A stretch of DNA of 50,467 nucleotides from Bacteroidota bacterium. GTDB lineage: Bacteria; Bacteroidota; Bacteroidia; Bacteroidales; UBA7960. Positions within the stretch are counted from its first letter, which is position 1, and each line of letters opens with the position of its first letter. Of this stretch, positions 26,351-35,066 are shown piece after piece. Below the pieces are notes generated by a model, which saw only the letters and a list, made by a program, of their open reading frames with translations, did no database searches and was not told the origin of the DNA. Location of the stretch: positions 1-50,467 of the forward strand of contig JAGXRQ010000036.1 of assembly GCA_018335675.1 (NCBI GenBank). The letters run 5' to 3'. The position numbers and the translations under genes were made by a program.

Positions 26351-28057
26351 TTATTCAATAAAAAATTTGATTTCCTTGGTGGATTCATTTCCTAAAATAT
26401 CAGTAGAACGCACGGAAATGACATTAATGCTGTTTCTTATAAAGTCAGTAACAAATCCTTTGTACTCCTGTTCCTTGCCAGAGTTAAGAGTGTAAAAGAT
26501 TTTATCTGTTCCGGTGTGAACATCTTTTGAAGTAATAAATACTTTCAAATGACGAGGATAGGATTCTATTTTTTCTCCATCTATGCTTGTAGTAGCATAT
26601 GAATTAATGCTAAATTCGACTTTGATTTCAGGCCCTGTTATATCAACATATGCTGAGAAATTGCCGGTATTAGCATTGTCAACGTTGTCGAATGCTGTAT
26701 AATACACGCTGTGGAATCCCTGATTCTCAATTCTAAAAGGATTGTTGTATTGAGTTTCTTCTTGATTGCTAATCTTGTATATTATATAATTTAAACCGGA
26801 TTCATTATCTGTGGCATTAAGTATAATTTGCGTTCTAGGAGAAATAAATAAAGTATCTCTGAGGGTTATTTGTGCTCCTCTGATGCTGTGGCTAATTTCC
26901 GGGGCATTAAGGTCAACATAAGGAATGGCAATGCTTGTGCCGCTGGCCGTACTAAAGCTTTTATTGTTGACATTGTCCAAAGCATAAGAGCGGATTGTTA
27001 TATTGCCTGAAACCATAGATAAAAAAACAGGAATTTCATAAAGGAAAAAATCTTTTCCGTTTAGTGAATAGTAAATCTCTTTTACACCTGCTTTATTGTC
27101 AATAGCAGTAATTTTAAGTTGAGATCTGCCAGAGGAGTATTCTCTGCCGCCTCTTATAAACTTATTGCCTAGTATTTCTTCAAATATAATAGGAGGGGTT
27201 TTGTCAAGATAAAAATCGTATGTTTTTGTTTCTTCAATATTTCCAAGGTTGTCAATGGAGTAATATGAAAAACTATGATTTCCTTCTGCAAGTTTAGAGA
27301 TAGACACAGGTTTGTTATATAATGAAGGTTTCTCATCATTTAGCCAATACCATGTTTCTTTAATTCCATTTACATCTGTGGCTTCAAGATTAAACAATGA
27401 CCTAGTAGAAACTATGTTTTCAAGTTGGTCATTTATTATGCTTAGATGTGTTGTAGGGGTAGAATTGTCAATAAAAATAATAAGATGATGTGGGGTTTCT
27501 TTATTTCCAACAAAGTCTTCTGAGTAGTATTTAAGAATGAATTTTTCTGCTTTCTCAAATTTAAGTTTGTTAGTATACTTCTGGAACGAAGAATTATTTA
27601 CAGAATAAAAAATATCCTTTACGCCTGAAATGTTATCTGTTGCAGATAAGTCAATCTCAAATCCCGATGCAGCAATTATAGTGTCATTTTTTTTAATATT
27701 GTCACTTAGTGTGCTGAGCTTTGTTTTGGGCGATTCTCCATCTGCCATAAAAATATATATTTTTTGCTGACTCTTGCTGGGGTCTGCATGTATAAGTCTG
27801 TGTCGGCCCTGATTAATGATTTTTAACGGTTGAGAATTGTTGGATTTAGAATTTAATTGAATTGCGTTTTCTCCAATTGTGTCGGTTGATATAAAGAATA
27901 AAACCTGAGTAGAAGTATTGGTGATTATTCTTCCATCTTTATCCTTAATAATGGGATGATTATTAAGTTCTTTGTTGTTTTCTTGTGAATATGCCGGGCT
28001 TATGATGACAAACATCATCATAATATGAATAAAAAGATTTATTTTCCCGCGCTTCAT
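26351..28057 (-). CDS. Exported protein of OmpL47-like repeats
   Basis: The 568-residue protein has a signal peptide (MKRGKINLFIHIMMMFVIISPAYS). The N-terminal part (about 30-120) resembles the start of the adjacent OmpA gene product. Four to five repeats of about 90 residues follow, each with A-T-D-x-x-S-G-(V/L)-K-x-I-Y-Y-x-(L/V)-N and a Y-x-x-D-N-(V/L)-x-N signature, the pattern of OmpL47-type beta-rich domains. No enzyme motif and no OmpA domain are seen. Role unknown, probably surface or periplasmic structural. It starts 2 bases after the OmpA gene and is last in the operon. Confidence 0.75.
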   Translation of the reverse strand: MKRGKINLFIHIMMMFVIISPAYSQENNKELNNHPIIKDKDGRIITNTSTQVLFFISTDTIGENAIQLNSKSNNSQPLKIINQGRHRLIHADPSKSQQKIYIFMADGESPKTKLSTLSDNIKKNDTIIAASGFEIDLSATDNISGVKDIFYSVNNSSFQKYTNKLKFEKAEKFILKYYSEDFVGNKETPHHLIIFIDNSTPTTHLSIINDQLENIVSTRSLFNLEATDVNGIKETWYWLNDEKPSLYNKPVSISKLAEGNHSFSYYSIDNLGNIEETKTYDFYLDKTPPIIFEEILGNKFIRGGREYSSGRSQLKITAIDNKAGVKEIYYSLNGKDFFLYEIPVFLSMVSGNITIRSYALDNVNNKSFSTASGTSIAIPYVDLNAPEISHSIRGAQITLRDTLFISPRTQIILNATDNESGLNYIIYKISNQEETQYNNPFRIENQGFHSVYYTAFDNVDNANTGNFSAYVDITGPEIKVEFSINSYATTSIDGEKIESYPRHLKVFITSKDVHTGTDKIFYTLNSGKEQEYKGFVTDFIRNSINVISVRSTDILGNESTKEIKFFIE

Positions 28058-28059
28058 AA

Positions 28060-29013
28060 TTATTTATTGAATGGTAAAATTTTAAATTCTGTTCTTCTGT
28101 TTTCCTGATGCTTTTCTTCCGAGCAATTAACTCCTGAAACACATTCATTTCTTATCATAGTATCGCCATATCCAACAGCTTCCAATCTGTTTGCTTGAAT
28201 ACCTTTTGAAACTAAATATGTTTTAACTGATTCAGCACGTTGTTTTGATAATCTTAAGTTATAGGATGATGTTCCTCTTGAGTCGGTATGTGACATAAGC
28301 ATAATACGTAGCTCCGGAAAATCTTTTAATGATTTCACTAGTTCGTCAAGCTTACGCATAGATTCTCTTGTTAAGTCCGCACTGTTGTGATCAAAGAAAA
28401 TATCCTCTAGCTCAATAATACTTTCTGTATCGAAATAAATGAAAACTGTTTGATGTTTTTCAATATTCCCAACATTATCAACAGAATAGAATTTTAATTC
28501 ATATTGTGATTTATCTGAAAGATTAATTGGCTTGCCATTCCATTTTTCATAAGGGTTTTTATCCAATGAATAATAAGTGTGGCTTACTCCTGAGTTTTCG
28601 TCTTGTCCCAAAAAGGTTATTTGTGCTTTATTGTTGCAATAATATCTGTTTGCAAATTTCAATATCAAGCCTTCAGTAATCTTAATGTCAGTTTTTGGTG
28701 GATTTGCATCTGCAAATATCTCGTAAATTGTTTGCTGATTTGTTATTGGGTCAATGTGTGTGAAAGTATGCAACCCATGTCTGCTGAAGCGTATTTTATT
28801 GCCGTTATTTGATGAAGATGGCACAATATGTTTGTTTTTTGTATCTACGTCAGTAGACATAAGCAAGAAAACGTCCAACTGACGATTAACGAATATGTTG
28901 CCATTTTCATTAGTAAAAATCTTTTTTCCCTCTTCAGGTATTTCTTGAGAATAAGACAAAAACCATGTCAAACACAAAAATGCAAAAAGCAATAATTTTT
29001 TTATTGCTTTCAT
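28060..29013 (-). CDS. OmpA-family protein with OmpL47-like domain
   Basis: Starting at the ATG at 29013 (317 residues) gives a compact signal peptide ending FLSYSQ; an ATG ten codons earlier is also possible. Residues about 25-115 match the N-terminal domain of the next gene (RHGLHTFTHIDP against RHRLIHADPSKS), and about 120-185 is one OmpL47-like repeat. The last 110 residues are an OmpA/MotB peptidoglycan-binding domain (FFDHNSADLTRESMRKLDELV, HTDSRGTSSYNLRLSKQRA, VGYGDTM). It probably ties the envelope to peptidoglycan. It lies 36 bases downstream of the phosphatase gene. Confidence 0.88.
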   Translation of the reverse strand: MKAIKKLLLFAFLCLTWFLSYSQEIPEEGKKIFTNENGNIFVNRQLDVFLLMSTDVDTKNKHIVPSSSNNGNKIRFSRHGLHTFTHIDPITNQQTIYEIFADANPPKTDIKITEGLILKFANRYYCNNKAQITFLGQDENSGVSHTYYSLDKNPYEKWNGKPINLSDKSQYELKFYSVDNVGNIEKHQTVFIYFDTESIIELEDIFFDHNSADLTRESMRKLDELVKSLKDFPELRIMLMSHTDSRGTSSYNLRLSKQRAESVKTYLVSKGIQANRLEAVGYGDTMIRNECVSGVNCSEEKHQENRRTEFKILPFNK

Positions 29014-29049
29014 TAAATCTGTTGTGTTTGTATAATTATGCATAAAATT

Positions 29050-30885
29050 CTATTGTTGTTCAGGGTTTATTCTAAATCCTACAATTAATAAGTCATCAAC
29101 CTGTTTGTAAGTGTCAGATGTCCAATTCTTAAACTCCTGATCTACCAAAACCTTTTGTTCAATCATAGGTTTTTTGTTGTTTTGACCAAGTAGTTCTTTA
29201 AGTCTTTTTGTTGAAAATTTATCTCCATTCGGACCTCCGAATTGGTCAGGATACCCATCAGAAAAAAGATAACAGGCTGTAGGTTTTTTAATTTCAAGCT
29301 CAAAGTTTGTAAACAAACGTTCTTCCTCTAGTTGTAATCCACCTATAGGAGTTGGGTCCCCTTTTATTGTATGCACTTTTTTATCAGTTACATAAATTAG
29401 AGGATTTTTAGCTCCGGCAAACTCAAGCTTTTTGCACTTATCGTGAATTAAGGCAATGCTCATTTCCATACCATCACGGTTGTCGTTTTTGTATTGCTTC
29501 AGGCTTTTTCTAATAGTTTTATGAAGTTCGTTAAGAATTTGCGCTGGGTTTATAATGCCTCTTCTAGTAATAGTTTCGAGTAGGTTTACCCCAATCATCG
29601 ACATAAATGCTCCTGGAACTCCATGCCCAGTGCAGTCTACCGCAGCGACGATCATTGCATTTTCATATGCAGGATTGTCTTTGGCGCTGATTTTTCTAAA
29701 CCAGAAAAAATCACCACTTACAACATCTCTTGGCCTAAAGAAAATAAATGAATCCTTAAATAAACTTTGAAAATCTTCTTCTCCAGGTAGTATGGCTTCT
29801 TGTATTCTTTGAGCATAAGCAATGCTATCAGTGATTTTGTCGTTTTGCCATTTAATCTCTTTATAGGCATGCTCAATTTCGTTGTTTTTGATAGCAATTT
29901 GGTCTCTTTGCTGAGATATTTCAATGTTTTGCTGGGCTAGTTTTTTATTAGCTCTCTTCTTTTCAAAAAGTGAATAAAGAATAACCAAGGCAAATAGTAT
30001 TACAAATGCAGATCCGCTGATGAGAGTATTTCTAAGAAGCTTCTGGCGTCTGATCTGTTCTTCCTGAAGTAGTCTTTCTTGTTCCATAAGGTCTATTTGC
30101 AGCTGTCTTTCTCTTGAAACCTGCTCTACCTCTTGTAATGTCTGTCGTGTGCTTACAAGTTCTTGCTGTCGCACGGTTAATTCAACCGCTGTTGCTTGTT
30201 TTTCTGCCTGAGCTTGTTCAACCATTCTTGAAGCTTTTTCACGGGTTTTTCTTGCTTGTTCTTCTTGTATTCGTCTTTCAATTATGGCAAATAAATCATA
30301 ATATTCTCTCGCCTTTTCAGCTTTACCGATAGCATCATAATTCTTTGCTAAAAGAACATAGCAACTTCTCAAAACAATCATCTCGTTTAGTTCTGTTGCT
30401 ATCTGCAATGCCTCCTCAAGGTTGTTAATAGCTTTTTGGTTAAGCCCTTTTTCAGTTTTTGTAGATGCAAGATTAATAAGAGATGAGGCTATTTCAGCTC
30501 TACGTTTTTGCGACCTTGCAATATCCAGCCCTTTTTTCTGATAGTCAATTGATGAGTCAAAATCCTGAAGTTCAAAGTAAATCTGTCCAATATTGTTATA
30601 AATCTGACGAACTGCATTTATATTGCCAATCTTTTCATTTGCTTTAACAGATTCTTTGAAAATGTCTATTGCATTTTTATACTGATTTTTTTCCCAATAA
30701 AAGAACCCCAAATTATTAAACCTCCGAGATGCTTCAGTGAAATTCCCGTCTTGAAAATGCTTAAATGCTTCTGCTTTATATTCTTCGGCTTTTTCAGGTG
30801 CAAAATCAAACCCCTGCCCAAAATTAGATAAACTAATCAGTGCAAATATTAAAGCAAATGTAATTTTTATAAATTGTATCTTCAT
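29050..30885 (-). CDS. TPR and SpoIIE-type PP2C phosphatase, SiaA-like partner of SiaC
   Basis: The ATG at 30885 gives 611 residues with a signal peptide (MKIQFIKITFALIFALI). TPR repeats span about 33-205, then a coiled coil (about 205-285), a membrane segment (288-306), a short coiled coil, and a cytoplasmic PP2C/SpoIIE phosphatase domain from about 370. Metal-binding Asp residues lie in VSGDFFWF (Asp392) and VDCTGHGVPGAFMSM (Asp417). Such proteins sense the periplasm and dephosphorylate a cytoplasmic regulator. The gene just upstream encodes a SiaC-type protein, the known substrate of the SiaA phosphatase in Pseudomonas, which makes this the likely target. Confidence 0.88.
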   Translation of the reverse strand: MKIQFIKITFALIFALISLSNFGQGFDFAPEKAEEYKAEAFKHFQDGNFTEASRRFNNLGFFYWEKNQYKNAIDIFKESVKANEKIGNINAVRQIYNNIGQIYFELQDFDSSIDYQKKGLDIARSQKRRAEIASSLINLASTKTEKGLNQKAINNLEEALQIATELNEMIVLRSCYVLLAKNYDAIGKAEKAREYYDLFAIIERRIQEEQARKTREKASRMVEQAQAEKQATAVELTVRQQELVSTRQTLQEVEQVSRERQLQIDLMEQERLLQEEQIRRQKLLRNTLISGSAFVILFALVILYSLFEKKRANKKLAQQNIEISQQRDQIAIKNNEIEHAYKEIKWQNDKITDSIAYAQRIQEAILPGEEDFQSLFKDSFIFFRPRDVVSGDFFWFRKISAKDNPAYENAMIVAAVDCTGHGVPGAFMSMIGVNLLETITRRGIINPAQILNELHKTIRKSLKQYKNDNRDGMEMSIALIHDKCKKLEFAGAKNPLIYVTDKKVHTIKGDPTPIGGLQLEEERLFTNFELEIKKPTACYLFSDGYPDQFGGPNGDKFSTKRLKELLGQNNKKPMIEQKVLVDQEFKNWTSDTYKQVDDLLIVGFRINPEQQ

Positions 30886-30916
30886 TGTGAGGTATTGTGG
30901 TTTGTAAAAATCTCTT

Positions 30917-31291
30917 TTACATCTCGTAATAATCAAATTCAAGCTTTGTCATAGTTTCAAAATCTTTTCCTTCCTCAAACATATCTTCATCTTCAAATTT
31001 ATGAAACCAATTAATCTCTAATTCATAGCCCATTGCCAGCAATTGTTTTAAAATAACAAGAAGCTCAAGTATTTTTTTTGACGATGCTGAATTCAAATAT
31101 TCAAGCTTAAAATCGATTTTAGTTTTTGGTTTTGGGTTTTTAATGTATTGCAATGCCCAGTCAATAATTGGGTGGTAAAAAACATTTATATTTTCCGGAA
31201 GCGATCTGCCTGTTATTTCTAACATTCCATTTTCTGCATCAAAATATACTCTGGGAGAATCTTCCGTTCCAAAAATGCTTAGGTTATCCAT
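30917..31291 (-). CDS. SiaC-family regulatory phosphoprotein (DUF1987)
   Basis: The 124-residue cytoplasmic protein matches DUF1987: SPRVYFDAENGMLEITGRSLPEN, a FYHPIIDWALQYI helix, and the block LEYLNSASSKKILELL. In Pseudomonas SiaC the phosphorylated Thr lies in the corresponding N-T-S-S block; here it is N67-S68-A-S-S, so Ser68 or a neighbour may be the target. SiaC proteins are toggled by a kinase and a PP2C phosphatase. The PP2C-type gene follows 31 bases downstream. No kinase (SiaB) or diguanylate cyclase (SiaD) is in the window. Confidence 0.85.
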   Translation of the reverse strand: MDNLSIFGTEDSPRVYFDAENGMLEITGRSLPENINVFYHPIIDWALQYIKNPKPKTKIDFKLEYLNSASSKKILELLVILKQLLAMGYELEINWFHKFEDEDMFEEGKDFETMTKLEFDYYEM

Positions 31292-31610
31292 GTTTTAATT
31301 ATTAAACCGTTTGTTATTATTTTATTATAATCCTAATGTTTTTATTATCTGCAAATATATTTTATTTTTTTGCATAGATTGTAAAAAAAACCCTTAATTC
31401 GTCGGCTTTTTGATAATTATTGAATAAAATATATGACTTTTATTGAATTTACTACCGTAATATGCATATTGTCAATGCGTTGCAATTATTTATTTTTTTA
31501 AAAAAATTATTAAGATAGTCCTGATATTTGCAAAATTACCGGTAAGTCAATTGACACGCATCCAATTATCGTAAAATAATCGTAAATTAGCAGATAGAAA
31601 ATTCATATAA
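31292..31610. other. Divergent intergenic region between siaC-like gene and ygiQ
   Basis: This 319-base stretch is very A/T rich and holds no supported gene. On the minus strand TATATTTG at 31352-31359 matches the -7 promoter consensus for the siaC-like operon. On the plus strand GATATTTGCAAAATTACC around 31526-31543 contains a near-match. No terminator or RNA structure was convincing. Confidence 0.5.
31352..31359 (-). promoter_or_regulatory. Putative -7 promoter element of the SiaC-OmpA operon
   Basis: TATATTTG on the minus strand matches TAnnTTTG, 60 bases before the siaC-like ATG. No convincing TTTG -33 box was found upstream. Confidence 0.45.
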
Positions 31611-33398
31611 ATGGCTGAGCAAAAGAAAAACGAATCATTCCTTCCGATAACGCTAGATGAAATTAAAACCTTGGGTTGGGATTGTGTAGATGTAATTTTA
31701 GTTACTGGAGATGCTTATGTTGATCATCCTTCATTTGGCGCTTCAATAATAGGCCGACTTATTGAATATCTAGGATTTCGGGTTGCAATATTGCCTCAGC
31801 CCAACTGGCAGGATGATCTTAGAGACTTTAAAAAGCTGGGAAAACCCAGACTTTTTTTTGGTGTTACTGCCGGCAATATGGATTCTATGGTAAATCATTA
31901 TACTGCTCTTAAGCGACTTAGAAGTAATGATGTATATACACCTGGAGGCAGAGCCGGAGCAAGACCGGATTATGCTACCATTGTTTATTCGAAAATATTA
32001 AAGCAATTATATCCGGAAGTTCCTATTATTATTGGTGGCGTTGAGGCCTCGATGAGAAGGTTTACTCATTATGACTATTGGTCAGACTCTGTAAAGCCAT
32101 CCATTTTAGTTGAATCAGGAGCAGATATGCTTGTTTATGGCATGGCTGAAAAGGCGATTTCTCAATTGTTGAAGCTCCTTGATAAAGGCGTGCCTCTTGC
32201 ATCAATTAAAAATGTGCCTCAAACATCATTCATTTTAAATGATGAGGAAAAGCTTCACGAAATAAAAGAATATCTCACTGAATTTATGCCATCACACGAG
32301 GAGTGCTCATCAAATAAGGAGGAATTTGCAAAGGCATTTAGAATTTTTGAAGAGTCGGGAAATCAACTAAAGCCGATTAGGTTGGTTCAGGAAATTGGCA
32401 AAAAAACTATTGTTGCTAATCCGCCAGTTGCAGTATTTGATCAAGAGGATTTAGACGTGTATTACGGATTGCCTTATACTCGATTGCCTCATCCTAAATA
32501 CAAAAAGAAACCACCGATTCCGGCTTATGATATGATAAAGCACTCTGTTACAATGCACAGGGGATGCTTTGGAGGGTGTAGTTTTTGCACCATATCTGCT
32601 CATCAGGGGAAGTTTGTGTCGAGCAGGAGTGAACACTCAATTCTTAAGGAAGTTTCAGACATTGCAGCAATGAGCGATTTTAAAGGCTATGTTTCTGACC
32701 TTGGCGGACCATCTGCAAATATGTATAAGATGCAAGGGTTCGATATGAAAATTTGTTATGAATGCAAAAGACATTCTTGCCTATTTCCACGAATTTGCAA
32801 CAATCTCAATTACGACCACCGGCCGCTTACAGAACTATACAAAGGAGCTTCTGAAATAAAAGGCGTTAAAAAAATAATTGTTAGTAGTGGGGTAAGATAT
32901 GATATGCTTGTTGATACTAAGCCAAGCGACCAGTCGAGGTTTGGGTTGAATGATTATATGAAAGATTTGATTAGAAACAGGGTGTCTGGAAGATTAAAAG
33001 TTGCCCCCGAGCATACATCCGAAAAAGTTTTATCACTGATGCGAAAGCCTTCCTTTAGGCTTTATAAAATATTTCATAATGAATTTCTAAATATTTGCAA
33101 CAAGGCAGAGTTGAATCAACAAATTATTCCATATTTCATTAGCGGCCATCCGGCAACAACACAATCAGATATGGCTAATCTTGCAGCTGAACTCAAAAAA
33201 TTAAGTGCAAACCCTGAACAGGTTCAGGAATTTACTCCCACGCCAATGACTCTGGCAACTACGATTTATTATACAGGTATAAATCCTTATACAGGAGAAA
33301 AGTTATTTGTTGAAAAAAATACTATTGAGAAAAGAAGACAGAAAGACCATTTTTTTGCTAGTAAGCAAAAATCCTTCTATAAGAAACGGAAATCATAA
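31611..33398 (+). CDS. ygiQ: YgiQ-family radical SAM protein
   Basis: The 595-residue protein has an N-terminal cobalamin-binding-like region (about 1-190, with GDAYVDHPSFG, and IIIGGVEASMRR) and a radical SAM domain with the cluster motif RGCFGGCSFCTI (CxxxCxxC near residue 318). Further conserved blocks include KVAPEHTSEKVLSLMRKP and PYFISGHPATT, and the Lys/Arg-rich C-terminus. The YgiQ family is widespread and its reaction is not established. It has its own divergent promoter region and converges on a small membrane protein gene. Confidence 0.92.
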   Translation: MAEQKKNESFLPITLDEIKTLGWDCVDVILVTGDAYVDHPSFGASIIGRLIEYLGFRVAILPQPNWQDDLRDFKKLGKPRLFFGVTAGNMDSMVNHYTALKRLRSNDVYTPGGRAGARPDYATIVYSKILKQLYPEVPIIIGGVEASMRRFTHYDYWSDSVKPSILVESGADMLVYGMAEKAISQLLKLLDKGVPLASIKNVPQTSFILNDEEKLHEIKEYLTEFMPSHEECSSNKEEFAKAFRIFEESGNQLKPIRLVQEIGKKTIVANPPVAVFDQEDLDVYYGLPYTRLPHPKYKKKPPIPAYDMIKHSVTMHRGCFGGCSFCTISAHQGKFVSSRSEHSILKEVSDIAAMSDFKGYVSDLGGPSANMYKMQGFDMKICYECKRHSCLFPRICNNLNYDHRPLTELYKGASEIKGVKKIIVSSGVRYDMLVDTKPSDQSRFGLNDYMKDLIRNRVSGRLKVAPEHTSEKVLSLMRKPSFRLYKIFHNEFLNICNKAELNQQIIPYFISGHPATTQSDMANLAAELKKLSANPEQVQEFTPTPMTLATTIYYTGINPYTGEKLFVEKNTIEKRRQKDHFFASKQKSFYKKRKS

Positions 33399-33402
33399 TG
33401 GC

Positions 33403-33588
33403 TTAATATGGGTAAGATCTTCTCTGCTTGTGAACAACAAGAATTCCTAAGTAAATCAGCACAGGTGTTATTAATAGACAATTAAATAACCATCCGGCAA
33501 TTCCAAAGTCTAGTAGCCACGAAGTAAGTGAAGAAAACAGCAGATGTGAAGCAAGCCAAAAATATTTTTGTTTTTTTGTCATATCCAT
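33403..33588 (-). CDS. Small two-pass membrane protein, hypothetical
   Basis: The 61-residue product is mostly hydrophobic with two predicted membrane helices (about 10-28 and 31-50) between basic ends (MTKKQK at the start, KQRRSYPY at the end). A TAAATTTG -7 element lies 19 bases upstream, which supports expression. It ends 4 bases from the convergent ygiQ stop. No family is recognised. The start could equally be the ATG two codons later. Confidence 0.6.
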   Translation of the reverse strand: MDMTKKQKYFWLASHLLFSSLTSWLLDFGIAGWLFNCLLITPVLIYLGILVVHKQRRSYPY

Positions 33589-33606
33589 TATTATTACTTA
33601 CTTGAA

Positions 33607-33614
33607 CAAATTTA
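33607..33614 (-). promoter_or_regulatory. Putative -7 element for the small membrane protein
   Basis: TAAATTTG on the minus strand matches TAnnTTTG, 18 bases before the ATG at 33588. No clear -33 box. Confidence 0.4.
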
Positions 33615-33791
33615 TTCGTTTTATTGATGAATTATATATTAAAACTGAATATTTTGCCTTTCATTTCTTATTTTTACAAACGCTTTATAACATATGCATT
33701 CAGGGTGCTTATTAACAGATTGTCAATAACTTTGACTTGGTTTTAAAGTTTTAAAAATAGTTTTTTAGTAATAATCTTCAAAAAATAATAT

Positions 33792-34487
33792 ATGTCAAAA
33801 AAGAAAATTGTAGTTCTGACAGGTGCAGGTATTAGCGCTGAAAGTGGAATAAAAACATTCAGAGACAGCGATGGTTTGTGGGAAGAGCATGATATTATGG
33901 ATGTGGCTACTTATGAGGCCTGGCTTAGGAATAAGGAACTTGTTATTGAATTCTACAACCAAAGGAGAAAACAACTATTTGAGGTTGAGCCAAACGCCGG
34001 ACATTATGCTATTGTTAAACTTGAAGATAAATTTGACGTTTTTGTTGTCACTCAGAATGTTGATGATCTTCACGAAAGAGCTGGCTCCAAAAATGTTATG
34101 CACCTGCATGGTGAACTGAAAAAGGTTAGAAGTACTGTTGATGAAGATCTTGTTTATGTATTGGATGGTTGGGAATTGAAAATTGGAGATAAATGTGAAA
34201 AAGGTTCTCAGCTTAGACCTCATATTGTTTGGTTTGGAGAGGCGGTTCCTATGATATACGAAGCTGCTCAGCTTGCTTCTAATGCCGATATTATCATTAT
34301 TGTCGGAACTTCATTAAATGTATATCCTGCAGCCGGATTGGTTGGATATGCAAAGCAGGGGACTCCTGTTTACCTTGTTGATCCGGGAGACATAAATACT
34401 GCCCATATCCAAAATCTTACTTTTATTAAAGAAAAAGGTTGTGTTGGTGTTCCCAAGCTAGTTGATGAATTGCTTCAGAAAGGATAA
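33792..34487 (+). CDS. NAD-dependent protein deacylase (sirtuin), zinc-site degenerate
   Basis: The 231-residue protein has the sirtuin blocks GAGISAESGIKTFRDSDGLW, TQNVDDLHERAGS, catalytic His in HLHGEL, and the NAD-binding VGTSLNVYPAAGL. The YNQRR motif resembles the Tyr/Arg pair of SIRT5-like desuccinylases. Most sirtuins have four zinc cysteines; here only one Cys remains in that module (GDKCEKGSQLRP), so no tetra-Cys site can form. The enzyme removes acyl groups from lysines using NAD. It is upstream of trmH on the same strand by 45 bases. Confidence 0.92.
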   Translation: MSKKKIVVLTGAGISAESGIKTFRDSDGLWEEHDIMDVATYEAWLRNKELVIEFYNQRRKQLFEVEPNAGHYAIVKLEDKFDVFVVTQNVDDLHERAGSKNVMHLHGELKKVRSTVDEDLVYVLDGWELKIGDKCEKGSQLRPHIVWFGEAVPMIYEAAQLASNADIIIIVGTSLNVYPAAGLVGYAKQGTPVYLVDPGDINTAHIQNLTFIKEKGCVGVPKLVDELLQKG

Positions 34488-34532
34488 ATGATTTCGGTAG
34501 TTTGAACAGTTATTAATTAAGATTTTATTGCG

Positions 34533-35063
34533 ATGAAAAAACTTTCAATGGATGAATTGAATAGAATGTCAGTTGATGAATTTCACCGAACAGATAAGTT
34601 TCCTTTAGTTATAGTTCTTGATAATATTAGGTCTATGATGAATATTGGCTCTGTTTTTCGCACAGCTGATGCATTTAGGGTAGAAAGTATTTTTTTATGT
34701 GGGATTACTGCCACACCACCAAATCGTGAAATTCATAAGACCGCACTAGGAGCAACTGAGTCTGTTGATTGGAAGTATTTTGAAAAAACTACTGACGCCA
34801 TTATGCAATTAAAAAAAGATGATTTTTTTGTTGTTGCAATGGAACAGACGGATTCTTCAATAAGCTTATCTAACTTCAAGCCATCAAATGATAAGAAATA
34901 TGCAATTGTTTTTGGTAATGAAGTAAAAGGAGTAGAGGACGAGGTTTTAAAAATGTGTGATGCTTGTATAGAAATCCCCCAGTTTGGAACTAAGCATTCT
35001 CTGAATATTGCGGTTACTGCAGGAATGGTTGTATGGGACTTTTATTCAAAACTGTTGAAATAA
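34533..35063 (+). CDS. SpoU/TrmH-family RNA 2'-O-methyltransferase
   Basis: The 176-residue protein carries the SPOUT motifs: motif 1 NIRSMMNIGSVFRTADAF (about 31-48), motif 2 IVFGNEVKGV (about 129-138) and motif 3 HSLNIAVTAGMVVWDF (about 153-170). The knotted fold binds S-adenosylmethionine and methylates a ribose in tRNA or rRNA. The exact target cannot be told. It is shorter than E. coli TrmH and lacks extra RNA-binding domains, so it is likely a catalytic core dimer. It probably shares a transcript with the sirtuin gene. Confidence 0.9.
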   Translation: MKKLSMDELNRMSVDEFHRTDKFPLVIVLDNIRSMMNIGSVFRTADAFRVESIFLCGITATPPNREIHKTALGATESVDWKYFEKTTDAIMQLKKDDFFVVAMEQTDSSISLSNFKPSNDKKYAIVFGNEVKGVEDEVLKMCDACIEIPQFGTKHSLNIAVTAGMVVWDFYSKLLK

Positions 35064-35066
35064 AAT

